The notes under the pieces: generated by a model | Databases searched by the model: none | Told to the model about the DNA's origin: nothing | Seen by the model: the letters and a program-made list of their open reading frames with translations, nothing else | Position numbers and translations under genes: made by a program | Source of the DNA: Thermoanaerobacterales bacterium | Lineage (GTDB): Bacteria; Bacillota; Thermosediminibacteria; Thermosediminibacterales; Tepidanaerobacteraceae | Assembly: GCA_012840135.1 (NCBI GenBank) | Contig: DUMA01000007.1 | Coordinates: 1-64,000 of the forward strand | Direction of reading: 5' to 3' | Length of the DNA stretch: 64,000 bases | Shown here: positions 24,958-32,272 of the stretch, one piece after another | Numbering within the stretch: position 1 is the stretch's first letter | Layout of the letters: the number at the start of each line of letters is the position of its first letter

Positions 24958-25809
24958 ATGTCAGATTTTCTGAACAGACAGGCTTCACCCCTTTCGGACG
25001 AACAATGGGAAGCTTTCGAAAGTGTAATTATTTCCACTGCCCGTCAGCAGCTGGTGGGCCGCAGATTCTTATCCATCGTAGGCCCATTGGGAGCAGGTGT
25101 CCAGCACATTAATATCGACGCCCTGTCCGGTGAATTGGAAGCAGAAACAGACCTTGAAGGAGAAGATGAGTCCGGTGTCATTGTCCAGGCCCGCAGGTCT
25201 TACAAAAGCATACCGATTCTTTATAAAGACTTCAAGGTCAACTGGCGCGATATTGAAACCTCAGAAACCTCAGGCATTCCCCTGGATACTGCGTCGGCAG
25301 CAGCCTGCGCATACAGTGTGGCGCTGGCCGAAGATGACCTTATTTTCAACGGCCACACGGAATTGGGAATATCCGGCATCTTTACCGTTCAGGGAAAAAC
25401 CTCACTGGCTATCGGCGACTGGAATCAGTCCGGTACGGCATATGATGATGTGGTAAAGGCTATAGAAGCCCTTTCGCTAAAAGGTTTTTACGGCCCCTAT
25501 GCCCTGGTGGTAAGCCCGAAATTGTTTGCCGCTTTGAACAGGGTATACAAAGATACTCCCTATCTTGAATTGGACCGGATTAAAAACCTTATGTCCGCCG
25601 GTGTTTTCCAATCTCCGGCCATATGTGACGACAGTGCGGTCGTGGTGTCCACCGGCCATCAGAACCTGGATCTGGTTATTGCTATGGACCTGAGCCTTGC
25701 CTTCCTGGAGACCACAAAAATGAACCACACTTTCAGAGTTCTGGAAATGGTAATTCCCAGGATAAAGAGGCCGGATGCAATTTGTACTCTTGAAACGAAT
25801 AAGTGCTAG
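24958..25809 (+). CDS. Family 1 encapsulin shell protein
   Basis: A 283-residue HK97-fold nanocompartment protein (linocin M18/CFP29 family), near the usual 265-280. Visible: LSDEQWEAFESVIISTARQQLVGRRFL at the N-terminus (P-domain start, cargo-docking region), GLGISGI-like ELGISGIFTVQG, the YGPYALVVSPKLFAALNRVYKDTPYLELDRI core and TTKMNHTFRVLEMVIPRIKRPDAIC at the C-terminus. Shells of this family assemble into 60- or 180-mers that store iron with a ferritin-like cargo, here the upstream gene. An unusual Cys is the last residue. The ribosome site is distant and bridged by a hairpin. Confidence 0.95.
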   Translation: MSDFLNRQASPLSDEQWEAFESVIISTARQQLVGRRFLSIVGPLGAGVQHINIDALSGELEAETDLEGEDESGVIVQARRSYKSIPILYKDFKVNWRDIETSETSGIPLDTASAAACAYSVALAEDDLIFNGHTELGISGIFTVQGKTSLAIGDWNQSGTAYDDVVKAIEALSLKGFYGPYALVVSPKLFAALNRVYKDTPYLELDRIKNLMSAGVFQSPAICDDSAVVVSTGHQNLDLVIAMDLSLAFLETTKMNHTFRVLEMVIPRIKRPDAICTLETNKC

Positions 25810-25857
25810 AAAAATTGGTTTTCACATGGTAACTAATTTAAATGAGGAGGCTTTATT

Positions 25858-26193
25858 ATGTCAAAGTGGCAGTGTTCTGTATGCGGTTATATCTACGAAG
25901 GAGATGAGGCTCCGGAAAAATGCCCCAAATGCGGCGCTCCAAAAGATAAATTTGTAAAACTGGATGATCAGGCCGCGGAGCTGGTGGAGAGGTCGAGATT
26001 TTCCAATAATTTGCACATGGAGCTTTCCACCCTTATGGAAAAAGTAAAAGAAATATCCGACAAAGGCATAAAAGATGCTCTCGACCCCAACTGTGTAACC
26101 TTATTTAAGTTTTCTCTGGCAACAGCCATAGATATCCAGCAAAGAATTAAGGCCGAGCTTAAAGCTCACATGAACAAGGGCAAATGGGGTTAA
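25858..26193 (+). CDS. Rubredoxin-like zinc-ribbon protein with C-terminal helices
   Basis: A 111-residue protein with an N-terminal rubredoxin-like knuckle pair (Cys6, Cys9, Cys22, Cys25 in [10 protein letters not shown] and [11 protein letters not shown]), closer in length to the rubrerythrin C-terminal domain than to classic rubredoxin. Residues 40-111 are helical with no known motif. The Cys2-Cys2 site could bind iron and pass electrons to rubrerythrin or the encapsulated cargo (inference from context). ATG 25858 has GAGGAGG 9 bases upstream. Stand-alone proteins of this layout occur near rubrerythrins but lack an assigned role. Confidence 0.75.
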   Translation: MSKWQCSVCGYIYEGDEAPEKCPKCGAPKDKFVKLDDQAAELVERSRFSNNLHMELSTLMEKVKEISDKGIKDALDPNCVTLFKFSLATAIDIQQRIKAELKAHMNKGKWG

Positions 26194-26267
26194 TGAGCAG
26201 TAAAAAGTAAAACCTGGTTTAAAATTGAAATATTAATCAAAAATACTTATAAAACGGAGGGTGTAAC

Positions 26268-26426
26268 ATGAAAAAATGGATTTGCACCGTGTGCGGATAT
26301 GTCTACGACCCGGAAAAGGGGGACCCGGACAACGGCGTGGCTCCGGGCACTGCTTTTGAAGACATACCCGATGATTGGGTTTGCCCCGAATGCGGTGTTG
26401 GCAAGGATATGTTCGAGGAACAATAG
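26268..26426 (+). CDS. Rubredoxin
   Basis: A 52-residue classic rubredoxin: [18 protein letters not shown], the [18 protein letters not shown] loop and Cys6, Cys9, Cys39, Cys42 binding one iron. It is the small electron carrier expected between the NAD(P)H flavoprotein at 26613 and the peroxide-reducing enzymes upstream. ATG 26268 has CGGAGG 8 bases upstream. Confidence 0.97.
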   Translation: MKKWICTVCGYVYDPEKGDPDNGVAPGTAFEDIPDDWVCPECGVGKDMFEEQ

Positions 26427-26461
26427 GCCACTGGCTCATCCCCCTCTTTATCATATATCTT

Positions 26462-26493
26462 AAGGGCCCGGTTAAAAATCCGGGCCCTTTATT
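26462..26493 (+). terminator. Terminator of the tpx-rubredoxin cluster
   Basis: AAGGGCCCGG (26462-26471) pairs perfectly with CCGGGCCCTT (26480-26489) around an 8-base loop, followed by TATTAAA. The stem is strong and the T-tract weak, so read-through into the flavoprotein gene is possible. Confidence 0.6.
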
Positions 26494-26612
26494 AAAGGGT
26501 CGGGTTTAAAATTCTCACTTATCCGCGAGATTCATGAGACTTTTTTGCTGTTTTACTGTGAAATGAACGGTTTTATAAACCGGCATCCAAATCTACATAA
26601 GGAGGTTTTTAC

Positions 26613-27830
26613 GTGGACCCAATAGTTATTGTCGGCAACGGAGTTGCCGCCGTCTCTGCAGTGGAAGCATTCAGAGAACATGACAAAAATACCCGGATTA
26701 TAATAGTAAGCGCCGAACCCTATCACGCATACTACCGCATGCGTCTATCCCATCTTCTGGGTGAAGACCCCGAAGTAGAAAAACTGTTGATACACGACCC
26801 TGTCTGGTATGAAGAAAACGGCATACAGGTGCTTCTTGGTCGCAGAGCTGTTTCGATAGATGTGGTGAGCAAATCTTTAAAACTTGATGATGGAAAAGTT
26901 CTCACGTTCTCCAAGCTTCTGCTGGCACAGGGCAGCGATCCTTTTGTACCTCCGGTTTCGGGGACCGATTTAGACGGGGTTTTCCCTGTAAGGACTGTGG
27001 ACGATGTAAAAAAACTTTATACCTATTCCCTGGATAAAAATAGCGGCGTCGTAGTAGGTGGCGGTGTTTTAGGCCTTGAAGCAGCCTGGGCCTTAACAAA
27101 AAAGGGCAAAAAAATAAGCGTTTTCGAAGTAGCGCCATATCTCCTGATAAAGCAACTGGACGAGGAATCCTCAGGGATGTTAAAATCTCTGGGGGAAAAG
27201 GCCGGCATGAGTTTCATACTATCCGATCAACTGGTGGAAATCAAAGGAAATGGCTCGGTTTCCGGTGTTTCTTCAAAGTCGGGTCGTGAAGTGGAAGCAG
27301 ACTTTGTGGTGTTTTCCATAGGTGTGCGGCCCAATACAGGGATACTGAAAGACATCGGCATCAATGTAAATCGAGGTGTCGTGGTGGATGAACACATGCA
27401 CACATCTCTCAAAGACATCTATGCCGCCGGAGATGTGGCAGAATTTGCCGGAAAGGTTTACGGCATATGGCCGGTGGCCAAGGAACAGGGTAAGATCGCA
27501 GGCCTTAACATGGCCGGTATATCCGCTTCATACAGTGAAATAGTACCTTCAAATTATATAAAAGTATTCGATACCGAGATCTTTTCCGCCGGTGACCTCT
27601 GCAAGGAAGAAAGTGCCCATGCCGTAATAACCGATATTCAGCCTGAAAACAATATATACAGAAAAGTATTTTTCAAAAAAAATAATGTGCCGGTGGGAGT
27701 GATACTCCTCGGCGATACAAAACCGGCCGTGAAAATATCAAGAGCCATCAAAATCGGCCGGGATATCCCTGAAGATATAATCAGGTCCAACAACTTTGAG
27801 AGATTCGTTCAGCAACTGGACTACAACTGA
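26613..27830 (+). CDS. NAD(P)H-dependent FAD oxidoreductase, rubredoxin-reductase-like
   Basis: A 405-residue pyridine-nucleotide-disulfide-type flavoprotein. FAD-binding VIVGNGVAAVSAV (about 4-16), NAD-binding GVVVGGGVLGLEAAWAL (about 145-160), the TSLKDIYAAGDVAEF second FAD motif and a C-terminal reductase domain are visible; no CxxxxC disulfide is present. The class includes NADH:rubredoxin oxidoreductase and nitrite-reductase flavin domains. Position after two rubredoxin genes suggests it feeds electrons to them. The start is GTG 26613 with AAGGAGG. After the TGA the same frame remains open for 27 protein-like codons. Confidence 0.9.
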   Translation: MDPIVIVGNGVAAVSAVEAFREHDKNTRIIIVSAEPYHAYYRMRLSHLLGEDPEVEKLLIHDPVWYEENGIQVLLGRRAVSIDVVSKSLKLDDGKVLTFSKLLLAQGSDPFVPPVSGTDLDGVFPVRTVDDVKKLYTYSLDKNSGVVVGGGVLGLEAAWALTKKGKKISVFEVAPYLLIKQLDEESSGMLKSLGEKAGMSFILSDQLVEIKGNGSVSGVSSKSGREVEADFVVFSIGVRPNTGILKDIGINVNRGVVVDEHMHTSLKDIYAAGDVAEFAGKVYGIWPVAKEQGKIAGLNMAGISASYSEIVPSNYIKVFDTEIFSAGDLCKEESAHAVITDIQPENNIYRKVFFKKNNVPVGVILLGDTKPAVKISRAIKIGRDIPEDIIRSNNFERFVQQLDYN

Positions 27831-27914
27831 CATTCTGCTTGTATCGGCAAGATAAAGCCGCATTGTCCAACCGCAAAGGAACTGGATGAATACCTGAAAA
27901 GGAATCAGACTTGA
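27831..27914 (+). other. In-frame protein-like tail after the flavoprotein stop
   Basis: The frame of the flavoprotein continues past TGA 27828-27830 for 27 codons to a second TGA (27912-27914). It encodes HSACIGKIKPHCPTAKEL then DEYLKRNQT, with two Cys and a helix-like end. It may be a former C-terminus cut off by a point mutation, a read-through extension, or chance. Confidence 0.35.
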
Positions 27915-27915
27915 A

Positions 27916-27934
27916 GGGCGGCCGATGGCCGCCC
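27916..27934. terminator. Hairpin between convergent genes
   Basis: GGGCGGCC (27916-27923) pairs perfectly with GGCCGCCC (27927-27934) around 3 bases. It lies between the convergent flavoprotein and FAH genes. No T-run on either side, so it may stabilise or pause both transcripts rather than terminate them alone. Confidence 0.45.
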
Positions 27935-27966
27935 CTGCCATGAAAACCTGTCCTTCATCCTTGAGC

Positions 27967-28722
27967 CTATTTCACCACATTTTTAAGGCGACCGATACCC
28001 TCAATCTCGGCTTCAATGACATCTCCCGGCTTCAAGTTCCCCTTTCCCGGAGGAGTTCCGGTACTTATGACATCTCCGGGGTTTAATGTCATTATATGCG
28101 ATACATACGAAATAATCTGGCTCACATTAAAAACCATGTCGGAGGTGTTGCTGTTCTGAGTCATGGTGCCGTTATGATACATCCTGATATTGAGGTTGTC
28201 GCCATCCAGACCCGACACAATACACGGGCCGATGGGCATGAAGGTATCGTAACCTTTGGCTTTTGTCCACGGCTTGCCCTTTTCCATGAAATCCTTGGCG
28301 GTGATGTCATTGCCGCAGGTGTAGCCCAGTACGTAATTTTTTGCATCTTCCACCGCTACATCTTTTGTTTTATCCTTTATGACCACCACCAGTTCTGCTT
28401 CATAGTTCAGTTCCTTCACCCCTGCAGGTGAAACAATGGCCTCTCCCGGTCCTATGACCGACGTATCAGGCTTTAAAAATATCACGGGTTCCTGGGGCAT
28501 GGGATCCCCCTTGCCGGTGACCACTTCCTTATAGTTCACGCCTATGCACACCACTTTCCGGGGCATACATGGCGCCAGGAGCCTTACCTCCTGAAGCTTA
28601 AAAATCTTTTCTTCTTTTTCCCAGGTTCCAAAAATAGACCCCCTGACAGGAAATATCCTGTCTTCTTCCAGCACGCCGTATTCCGGCCCCTGCCCTGCGT
28701 CAAACCTCACAAATTTCGTCAC
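27967..28722 (-). CDS. Fumarylacetoacetate hydrolase-family protein
   Basis: A 251-residue FAH-fold enzyme. An N-terminal strand region leads to PRKVVCIGVNYKEV (about residue 55-70), then PVIFLKPDTSVIGPGEAI, the metal-binding NYEAELVVVIK with Glu, GYTCGNDITAKDF, KGYDTFMPIGPC and the C-terminal GDVISTGTPPG. The family includes hydrolases, hydratases and 2-keto-3-deoxy-acid dehydratases acting on 2-oxo acids. It shares a promoter type and operator with the KDPG aldolase and iclR genes, which favours a role in sugar-acid or 2-keto-3-deoxy-acid metabolism (inference). GTG start at 28722 with GGAAGGTGG upstream. Confidence 0.9.
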   Translation of the reverse strand: MTKFVRFDAGQGPEYGVLEEDRIFPVRGSIFGTWEKEEKIFKLQEVRLLAPCMPRKVVCIGVNYKEVVTGKGDPMPQEPVIFLKPDTSVIGPGEAIVSPAGVKELNYEAELVVVIKDKTKDVAVEDAKNYVLGYTCGNDITAKDFMEKGKPWTKAKGYDTFMPIGPCIVSGLDGDNLNIRMYHNGTMTQNSNTSDMVFNVSQIISYVSHIMTLNPGDVISTGTPPGKGNLKPGDVIEAEIEGIGRLKNVVK

Positions 28723-28772
28723 AATGCCACCTTCCTTTTTGCTTTTAGAAATGAGAACATGTTGTCCCGAAT

Positions 28773-28791
28773 TGCGAAACTCCGTTTTATA
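28773..28791. promoter_or_regulatory. Candidate IclR (KdgR-like) operator at the FAH gene
   Basis: TGCGAAACTCCGTTTTATA on the plus strand. It matches the shared pattern TGCGAAA-N4-GTTTYAYA found also at 30981-30999 and, on the other strand, 49477-49495. It begins 11 bases downstream of the -10 box of the sigma-H-like promoter. Confidence 0.6.
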
Positions 28792-28802
28792 TAACGAATA
28801 AT

Positions 28803-28831
28803 ATATTCTACATTATTTTTTATTTTCCTTC
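28803..28831 (-). promoter_or_regulatory. Sigma-H-like promoter of the FAH gene
   Basis: Minus strand GAAGGAAAA (28823-28831), 11 bases, GTAGAATAT (28803-28811), a full match to RNAGGAWWW-N11-RNNGAATWW. About 80 bases upstream of the GTG start. Confidence 0.65.
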
Positions 28832-28872
28832 CGTTTTTTTAATTTGGGGGTTGATGGAAAAAACTTCATATC

Positions 28873-28912
28873 AAAAAAGCCCGCAGCTTGACTTTGACCA
28901 TCAAGGGCGGAC
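28873..28912 (-). terminator. Terminator of the iclR-adh transcript
   Basis: On the minus strand a GC-rich stem (GTCCGC...GCGGGC, with inner CTTGA/TCAAG) ends in TTTTTT. It lies just after the alcohol dehydrogenase stop codon. Confidence 0.7.
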
Positions 28913-28929
28913 CTTCTTACGATTTTTAT

Positions 28930-30081
28930 TTACAGCGATTCTCTGTACATCTTCTTGACATCATCTATTGCAGGCACTCTGGGACTTGCTTCCAGATTGT
29001 GAGTCATCCATTTGCAGGTATGTTCGGCCAATGCGTCTATATCTTTTTCGGTGATGCCGAAAGCGGATATCTTTTGAGGAACTTCTATGCTGTCCATTAA
29101 ATCTTTGAGGGCTTGAACAGATTTTTCGGCGGCTTCCAGCAATGTAAGCCCCCTTACATCCACTCCCAGCGCTTCGGCAACTTTGGCAAATTTTCCGGGG
29201 GCTTCAGGGATGTTGAAGCGCATGAAAGCAAGGGATACGGCTGAAAGGCTTTCCCCATGGGGCACATCATATATGCCGCTCAGCGGATGCCCCATGCCGT
29301 GGATGCCGCAGGTACCCGAAAGATTGATGGCGACTCCGGCCAGTGTATTGGCCCAGGCCATGCGCTCTCGATACTGTATGTCATCCCCATGTTCGCAGGC
29401 ACCCTTCAGGTTTTCTGCCACGAGTCTAATAGCCTCCAGAGCCAGTGCATCGGTAAACGGCTGGCTCCTTTTCCCCACATAAGCTTCCATGGCGTGGAAG
29501 AATACATCTATCCCAGTAGATGCTGTAACTTTTTTCGGAACGGTCAGCATGAGCTCCGGATCGATGATAGAAAACCTGGCGTAGGTCCCCGGTGATTTCA
29601 GGGATTTTTTAACTTTTGTCTCGGGGTTTGTAAACACCGCATAATTGTTGGCCTCGCTTCCTGTGCCGGCCGTAGTGGTGATCAGCACGATGGGCAACGC
29701 ATCGCCACCCCGCTTCCCGGCTATGTAATCGGCTAAAGGTCCTTCATTTAAGGTCGCAAAAGCTATACCCTTCGCTGTATCCATGGCGCTTCCCCCGCCA
29801 AGGCCTACAACAAAATCAGCGCCGGTATCCCGGGCAAGCTTTGCCCCTCTTTCCACAGTAGTTGTGAGAGGATTTGGTTCCACTTCATCAAAAAGCACCC
29901 AGTCTATTTTCTCCTGTTCCAAACTTTTAGCCACAACGTCCAGATAACCCGCTTTTTTTGCACTGGATTTGCCGGTCACTATAAGAGCCTTTTTGCCCAG
30001 GGCTTTTGCATTTACGCCCACTTCCTTAACCTTTCCTGGCCCGAAAATAAGCCTGGTCGGCATGAAAAATTCAAAATTCAA
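28930..30081 (-). CDS. Iron-containing alcohol dehydrogenase
   Basis: A 383-residue group III alcohol dehydrogenase, the usual length. Seen: FFMPTRLIFGPGKV at the N-terminus, the nucleotide-binding VVGLGGGSAMDTAKGIA, TTAGTGSEANNYAV and metal-site residues in the C-terminal half (FFHAMEAYVG, GIHGMGHPLSGIYDVPHGE). It oxidises or reduces an alcohol/aldehyde with NAD(P). The start is TTG 30081, eight bases after AGGAGG; an upstream ATG overlaps no ribosome site. It follows iclR by 99 bases without a visible terminator, so it probably belongs to the iclR transcript and regulon. Substrate unknown. Confidence 0.93.
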   Translation of the reverse strand: MNFEFFMPTRLIFGPGKVKEVGVNAKALGKKALIVTGKSSAKKAGYLDVVAKSLEQEKIDWVLFDEVEPNPLTTTVERGAKLARDTGADFVVGLGGGSAMDTAKGIAFATLNEGPLADYIAGKRGGDALPIVLITTTAGTGSEANNYAVFTNPETKVKKSLKSPGTYARFSIIDPELMLTVPKKVTASTGIDVFFHAMEAYVGKRSQPFTDALALEAIRLVAENLKGACEHGDDIQYRERMAWANTLAGVAINLSGTCGIHGMGHPLSGIYDVPHGESLSAVSLAFMRFNIPEAPGKFAKVAEALGVDVRGLTLLEAAEKSVQALKDLMDSIEVPQKISAFGITEKDIDALAEHTCKWMTHNLEASPRVPAIDDVKKMYRESL

Positions 30082-30180
30082 CGACCACACCTCCTGAAGT
30101 AATTTATACGAAATGTCCAATACCGCTATATACCTGAAAATTCTTCATTATTCTTCCATATTGTAACACTTATTTTTCAA

Positions 30181-30948
30181 TTATTCAATTCTCCACCCCA
30201 TATGTCGGGATATCTTTCGGGCACATTCCAGAGCCTTTTTTGCAAAAAAATCCATCTTGTCGGGGGTCACCGTCACCGTAGACCCGGAAATGCTCAGCGC
30301 TCCAATGACTTTGCCGGAGTAATCAAAAATTGGGGCTCCTATGCATCGTATGCCCTCCTCGTTTTCCTCATCATCCACCGCAAATCCCCGGGTTCTGACG
30401 GTTTCGAGATGTTTTATCAGTTCATCAGGATCTGTAATTGTATTTGAAGTATATTTTTCCAGCCCCTTCTCGATTACCTTCGATACAAGATCTTCCGGCA
30501 AAAAAGCCAGGATGGCCTTGCCTACCGCCGAGGCGTGCATGGGAGCCCTGCGGCCTATCTGGGAGTACATGCGGATGGTCCTGCTGCTGTCTATTTTGTC
30601 GATGTATATGGCGCTGTTGCCGTCGGGCACCACCAGGTGAACGGTTTCATTGACTTGCTCTGAAAGTTCTTTTAAAACTTCATGAGCTTCGCGGCGGAGA
30701 TCCATCCTTTCCAGGATGGCACCTCCCAGGTAGAGCAGCTTCATGCCAAGGCGGTACCTATCGCTGTAAGGATTTTGCTCCACATATCCGAAGGTCAGGA
30801 GTGTGGATAAAAGCCGGTGAACGGTACTTTTGTGAAGGTTTAGTCGCCGGGAGAGTTCTGTAACTCCCAACCCTTCTTTAGCGTCGGCCAGTTGTTCCAG
30901 TATTTTTATAGCCCTTTCAATAGACTGGACGGTGTTATCATGCGTCAT
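30181..30948 (-). CDS. IclR-family transcriptional regulator, KdgR-like
   Basis: A 255-residue regulator with an N-terminal winged helix (SIERAIKILEQLADAKEGLGVTEL, then LHKSTVHRLLSTL, residues about 9-55) and a C-terminal IclR effector domain (GRRAPMHASAVGKAILAFLPE; GIRCIGAPIFDYSGKVIGALS). Relatives of this type in Firmicutes often respond to 2-keto-3-deoxygluconate. ATG 30948 has GGAGGG six bases upstream; the open frame before it lacks a ribosome site. Its own leader carries the same 19-base motif as the FAH and eda genes, suggesting autoregulation and a shared regulon. Confidence 0.93.
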   Translation of the reverse strand: MTHDNTVQSIERAIKILEQLADAKEGLGVTELSRRLNLHKSTVHRLLSTLLTFGYVEQNPYSDRYRLGMKLLYLGGAILERMDLRREAHEVLKELSEQVNETVHLVVPDGNSAIYIDKIDSSRTIRMYSQIGRRAPMHASAVGKAILAFLPEDLVSKVIEKGLEKYTSNTITDPDELIKHLETVRTRGFAVDDEENEEGIRCIGAPIFDYSGKVIGALSISGSTVTVTPDKMDFFAKKALECARKISRHMGWRIE

Positions 30949-30980
30949 AATTTCCCTCCGAGTTTGAAGATGTGCCGCAA

Positions 30981-30999
30981 TGCGAAATATAGTTTCACA
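30981..30999. promoter_or_regulatory. Candidate IclR operator, autoregulatory
   Basis: TGCGAAATATAGTTTCACA, the most symmetrical of the three related sites (TGNGAAA...TTTCNCA). It lies 12 bases downstream of the -10 box of the iclR promoter and 32 bases before the ATG. Confidence 0.65.
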
Positions 31000-31011
31000 A
31001 ATCTTATACAA

Positions 31012-31040
31012 CAATTCGACATATATTATTAAAATCCTTT
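31012..31040 (-). promoter_or_regulatory. Sigma-H-like promoter of iclR
   Basis: Minus strand AAAGGATTT (31032-31040), 11 bases, GTCGAATTG (31012-31020). One mismatch (final G) to RNAGGAWWW-N11-RNNGAATWW. Confidence 0.55.
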
Positions 31041-31207
31041 TTAGAATAACCGTAACGCAAAGATATTCATAGATATAAGATGGTTTTCCATAATCTATTA
31101 TCTTAAAAAACCATTCTCAAATCTATTATTCTTCCATCTTTTCTGATACAATATATTAAAAAAGCTACTGGCTTTAATTATTTTTTTTGGGAAAGGAGTT
31201 CTTCAAA

Positions 31208-32248
31208 GTGGAAAAAGACAAAACCGGCAACAAACAACCACCCGGCAGGTTCTTTCACATGGACGCATCCGAGGGCGATTTTTCCAAAGGGATTTTAAAA
31301 GACGTAATGGTTTCATCCTGCCGTGGCGGTGCGGTTGAACTTGAAAAGCAGGATGGCTTTTATGTAAAATACGGTATATATACCTCTCAGACCTTCGATG
31401 TTTCACCCTTCAAATATGCCGTTGTTTCATGGAACGCCGATACTCCAACAGATTCATATATCAGGGTGGAGGCTCAGGTGCGCTCCGGTTCCAAATGGTC
31501 GTCCTGGTTTGCCATAGCCGAATGGGGTTCCGGAATTAAATCCAGTAGCATCGGAAAACAGGAGGACGATATTGCCAGGGTGATGATAGATACCATAGCC
31601 TTAAACGGCAGTGCCTGCGGCAACGGCTTAAGATACAGGCTTGTTCTAAGCGGCGGTGGCAACAACTCTCCCCTGGTGCGGATGGTTTCCTTCGTCTGCT
31701 ATAACACCACCGACAGGATGCCGGGTAAAATCCACCTGGAAAAGGATCTGGCCGTGCCTATGATTTCCCAGATGCAGCAAAACCCAAAGATATCAAATGT
31801 CATCTGCAGCCCCACTTCCGTTGCCATGGTACTCCAGTATTACGGCATCGATATTTCAGCGGAAAAAGCGGCGGAAGCTGTATTTGACAATGAGGCGAAA
31901 ATCTACGGCAACTGGCCGTTTAACACAGCCTTTGCGGCAACCCTGGGTTTTACGGCTTACGTGGATAGATTCGATGATCTCGATGACATAAAAAGGGAAA
32001 TATCTGAAGAAAGGCCGGTGATAGCCAGCATCAGCTTTAAAAAAGGAGAGCTGGAAAACGCTCCCATAGAGGATACCGACGGACATCTGATCGTGGTAAG
32101 GGGCTTTTGCTCAAAAAATGGGTCGGATTTCGTGATAGTAAACGACCCGGCAGCTCCCACCCGTGAGCAGGTAAGGCGCGAATACAGGGTAGACCAGTTT
32201 TTAAAAGCATGGAAGGGAATCGTTTATATCATACGAAAAACATTTTAA
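31208..32248 (+). CDS. C39-like cysteine peptidase, apparently cytoplasmic
   Basis: A 346-residue protein. Residues 1-180 are a beta-rich region with a WSSWFAIAEWGSG segment resembling carbohydrate- or surface-binding modules. The C-terminal half is a Peptidase_C39_2 domain with probable catalytic Cys200 (VICSPTSVAMVLQYYG), His293 (DGHLIVVRGF) and Asp313 (VNDPA). It begins at GTG 31208, nine bases after GGAAAGGAG; neither this start nor the upstream frame has a signal peptide, unusual for the group. It is followed after 24 bases by a DUF815 AAA ATPase, so the pair is co-expressed. Substrate unknown. Confidence 0.78.
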   Translation: MEKDKTGNKQPPGRFFHMDASEGDFSKGILKDVMVSSCRGGAVELEKQDGFYVKYGIYTSQTFDVSPFKYAVVSWNADTPTDSYIRVEAQVRSGSKWSSWFAIAEWGSGIKSSSIGKQEDDIARVMIDTIALNGSACGNGLRYRLVLSGGGNNSPLVRMVSFVCYNTTDRMPGKIHLEKDLAVPMISQMQQNPKISNVICSPTSVAMVLQYYGIDISAEKAAEAVFDNEAKIYGNWPFNTAFAATLGFTAYVDRFDDLDDIKREISEERPVIASISFKKGELENAPIEDTDGHLIVVRGFCSKNGSDFVIVNDPAAPTREQVRREYRVDQFLKAWKGIVYIIRKTF

Positions 32249-32272
32249 TCAATATAAGAAGGAGACACAGAA

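Noticed and set aside
27828-27830. Selenocysteine at the TGA of the flavoprotein
   Set aside because: No hairpin of bacterial SECIS type directly after the codon; the nearby stem lies beyond the next stop.
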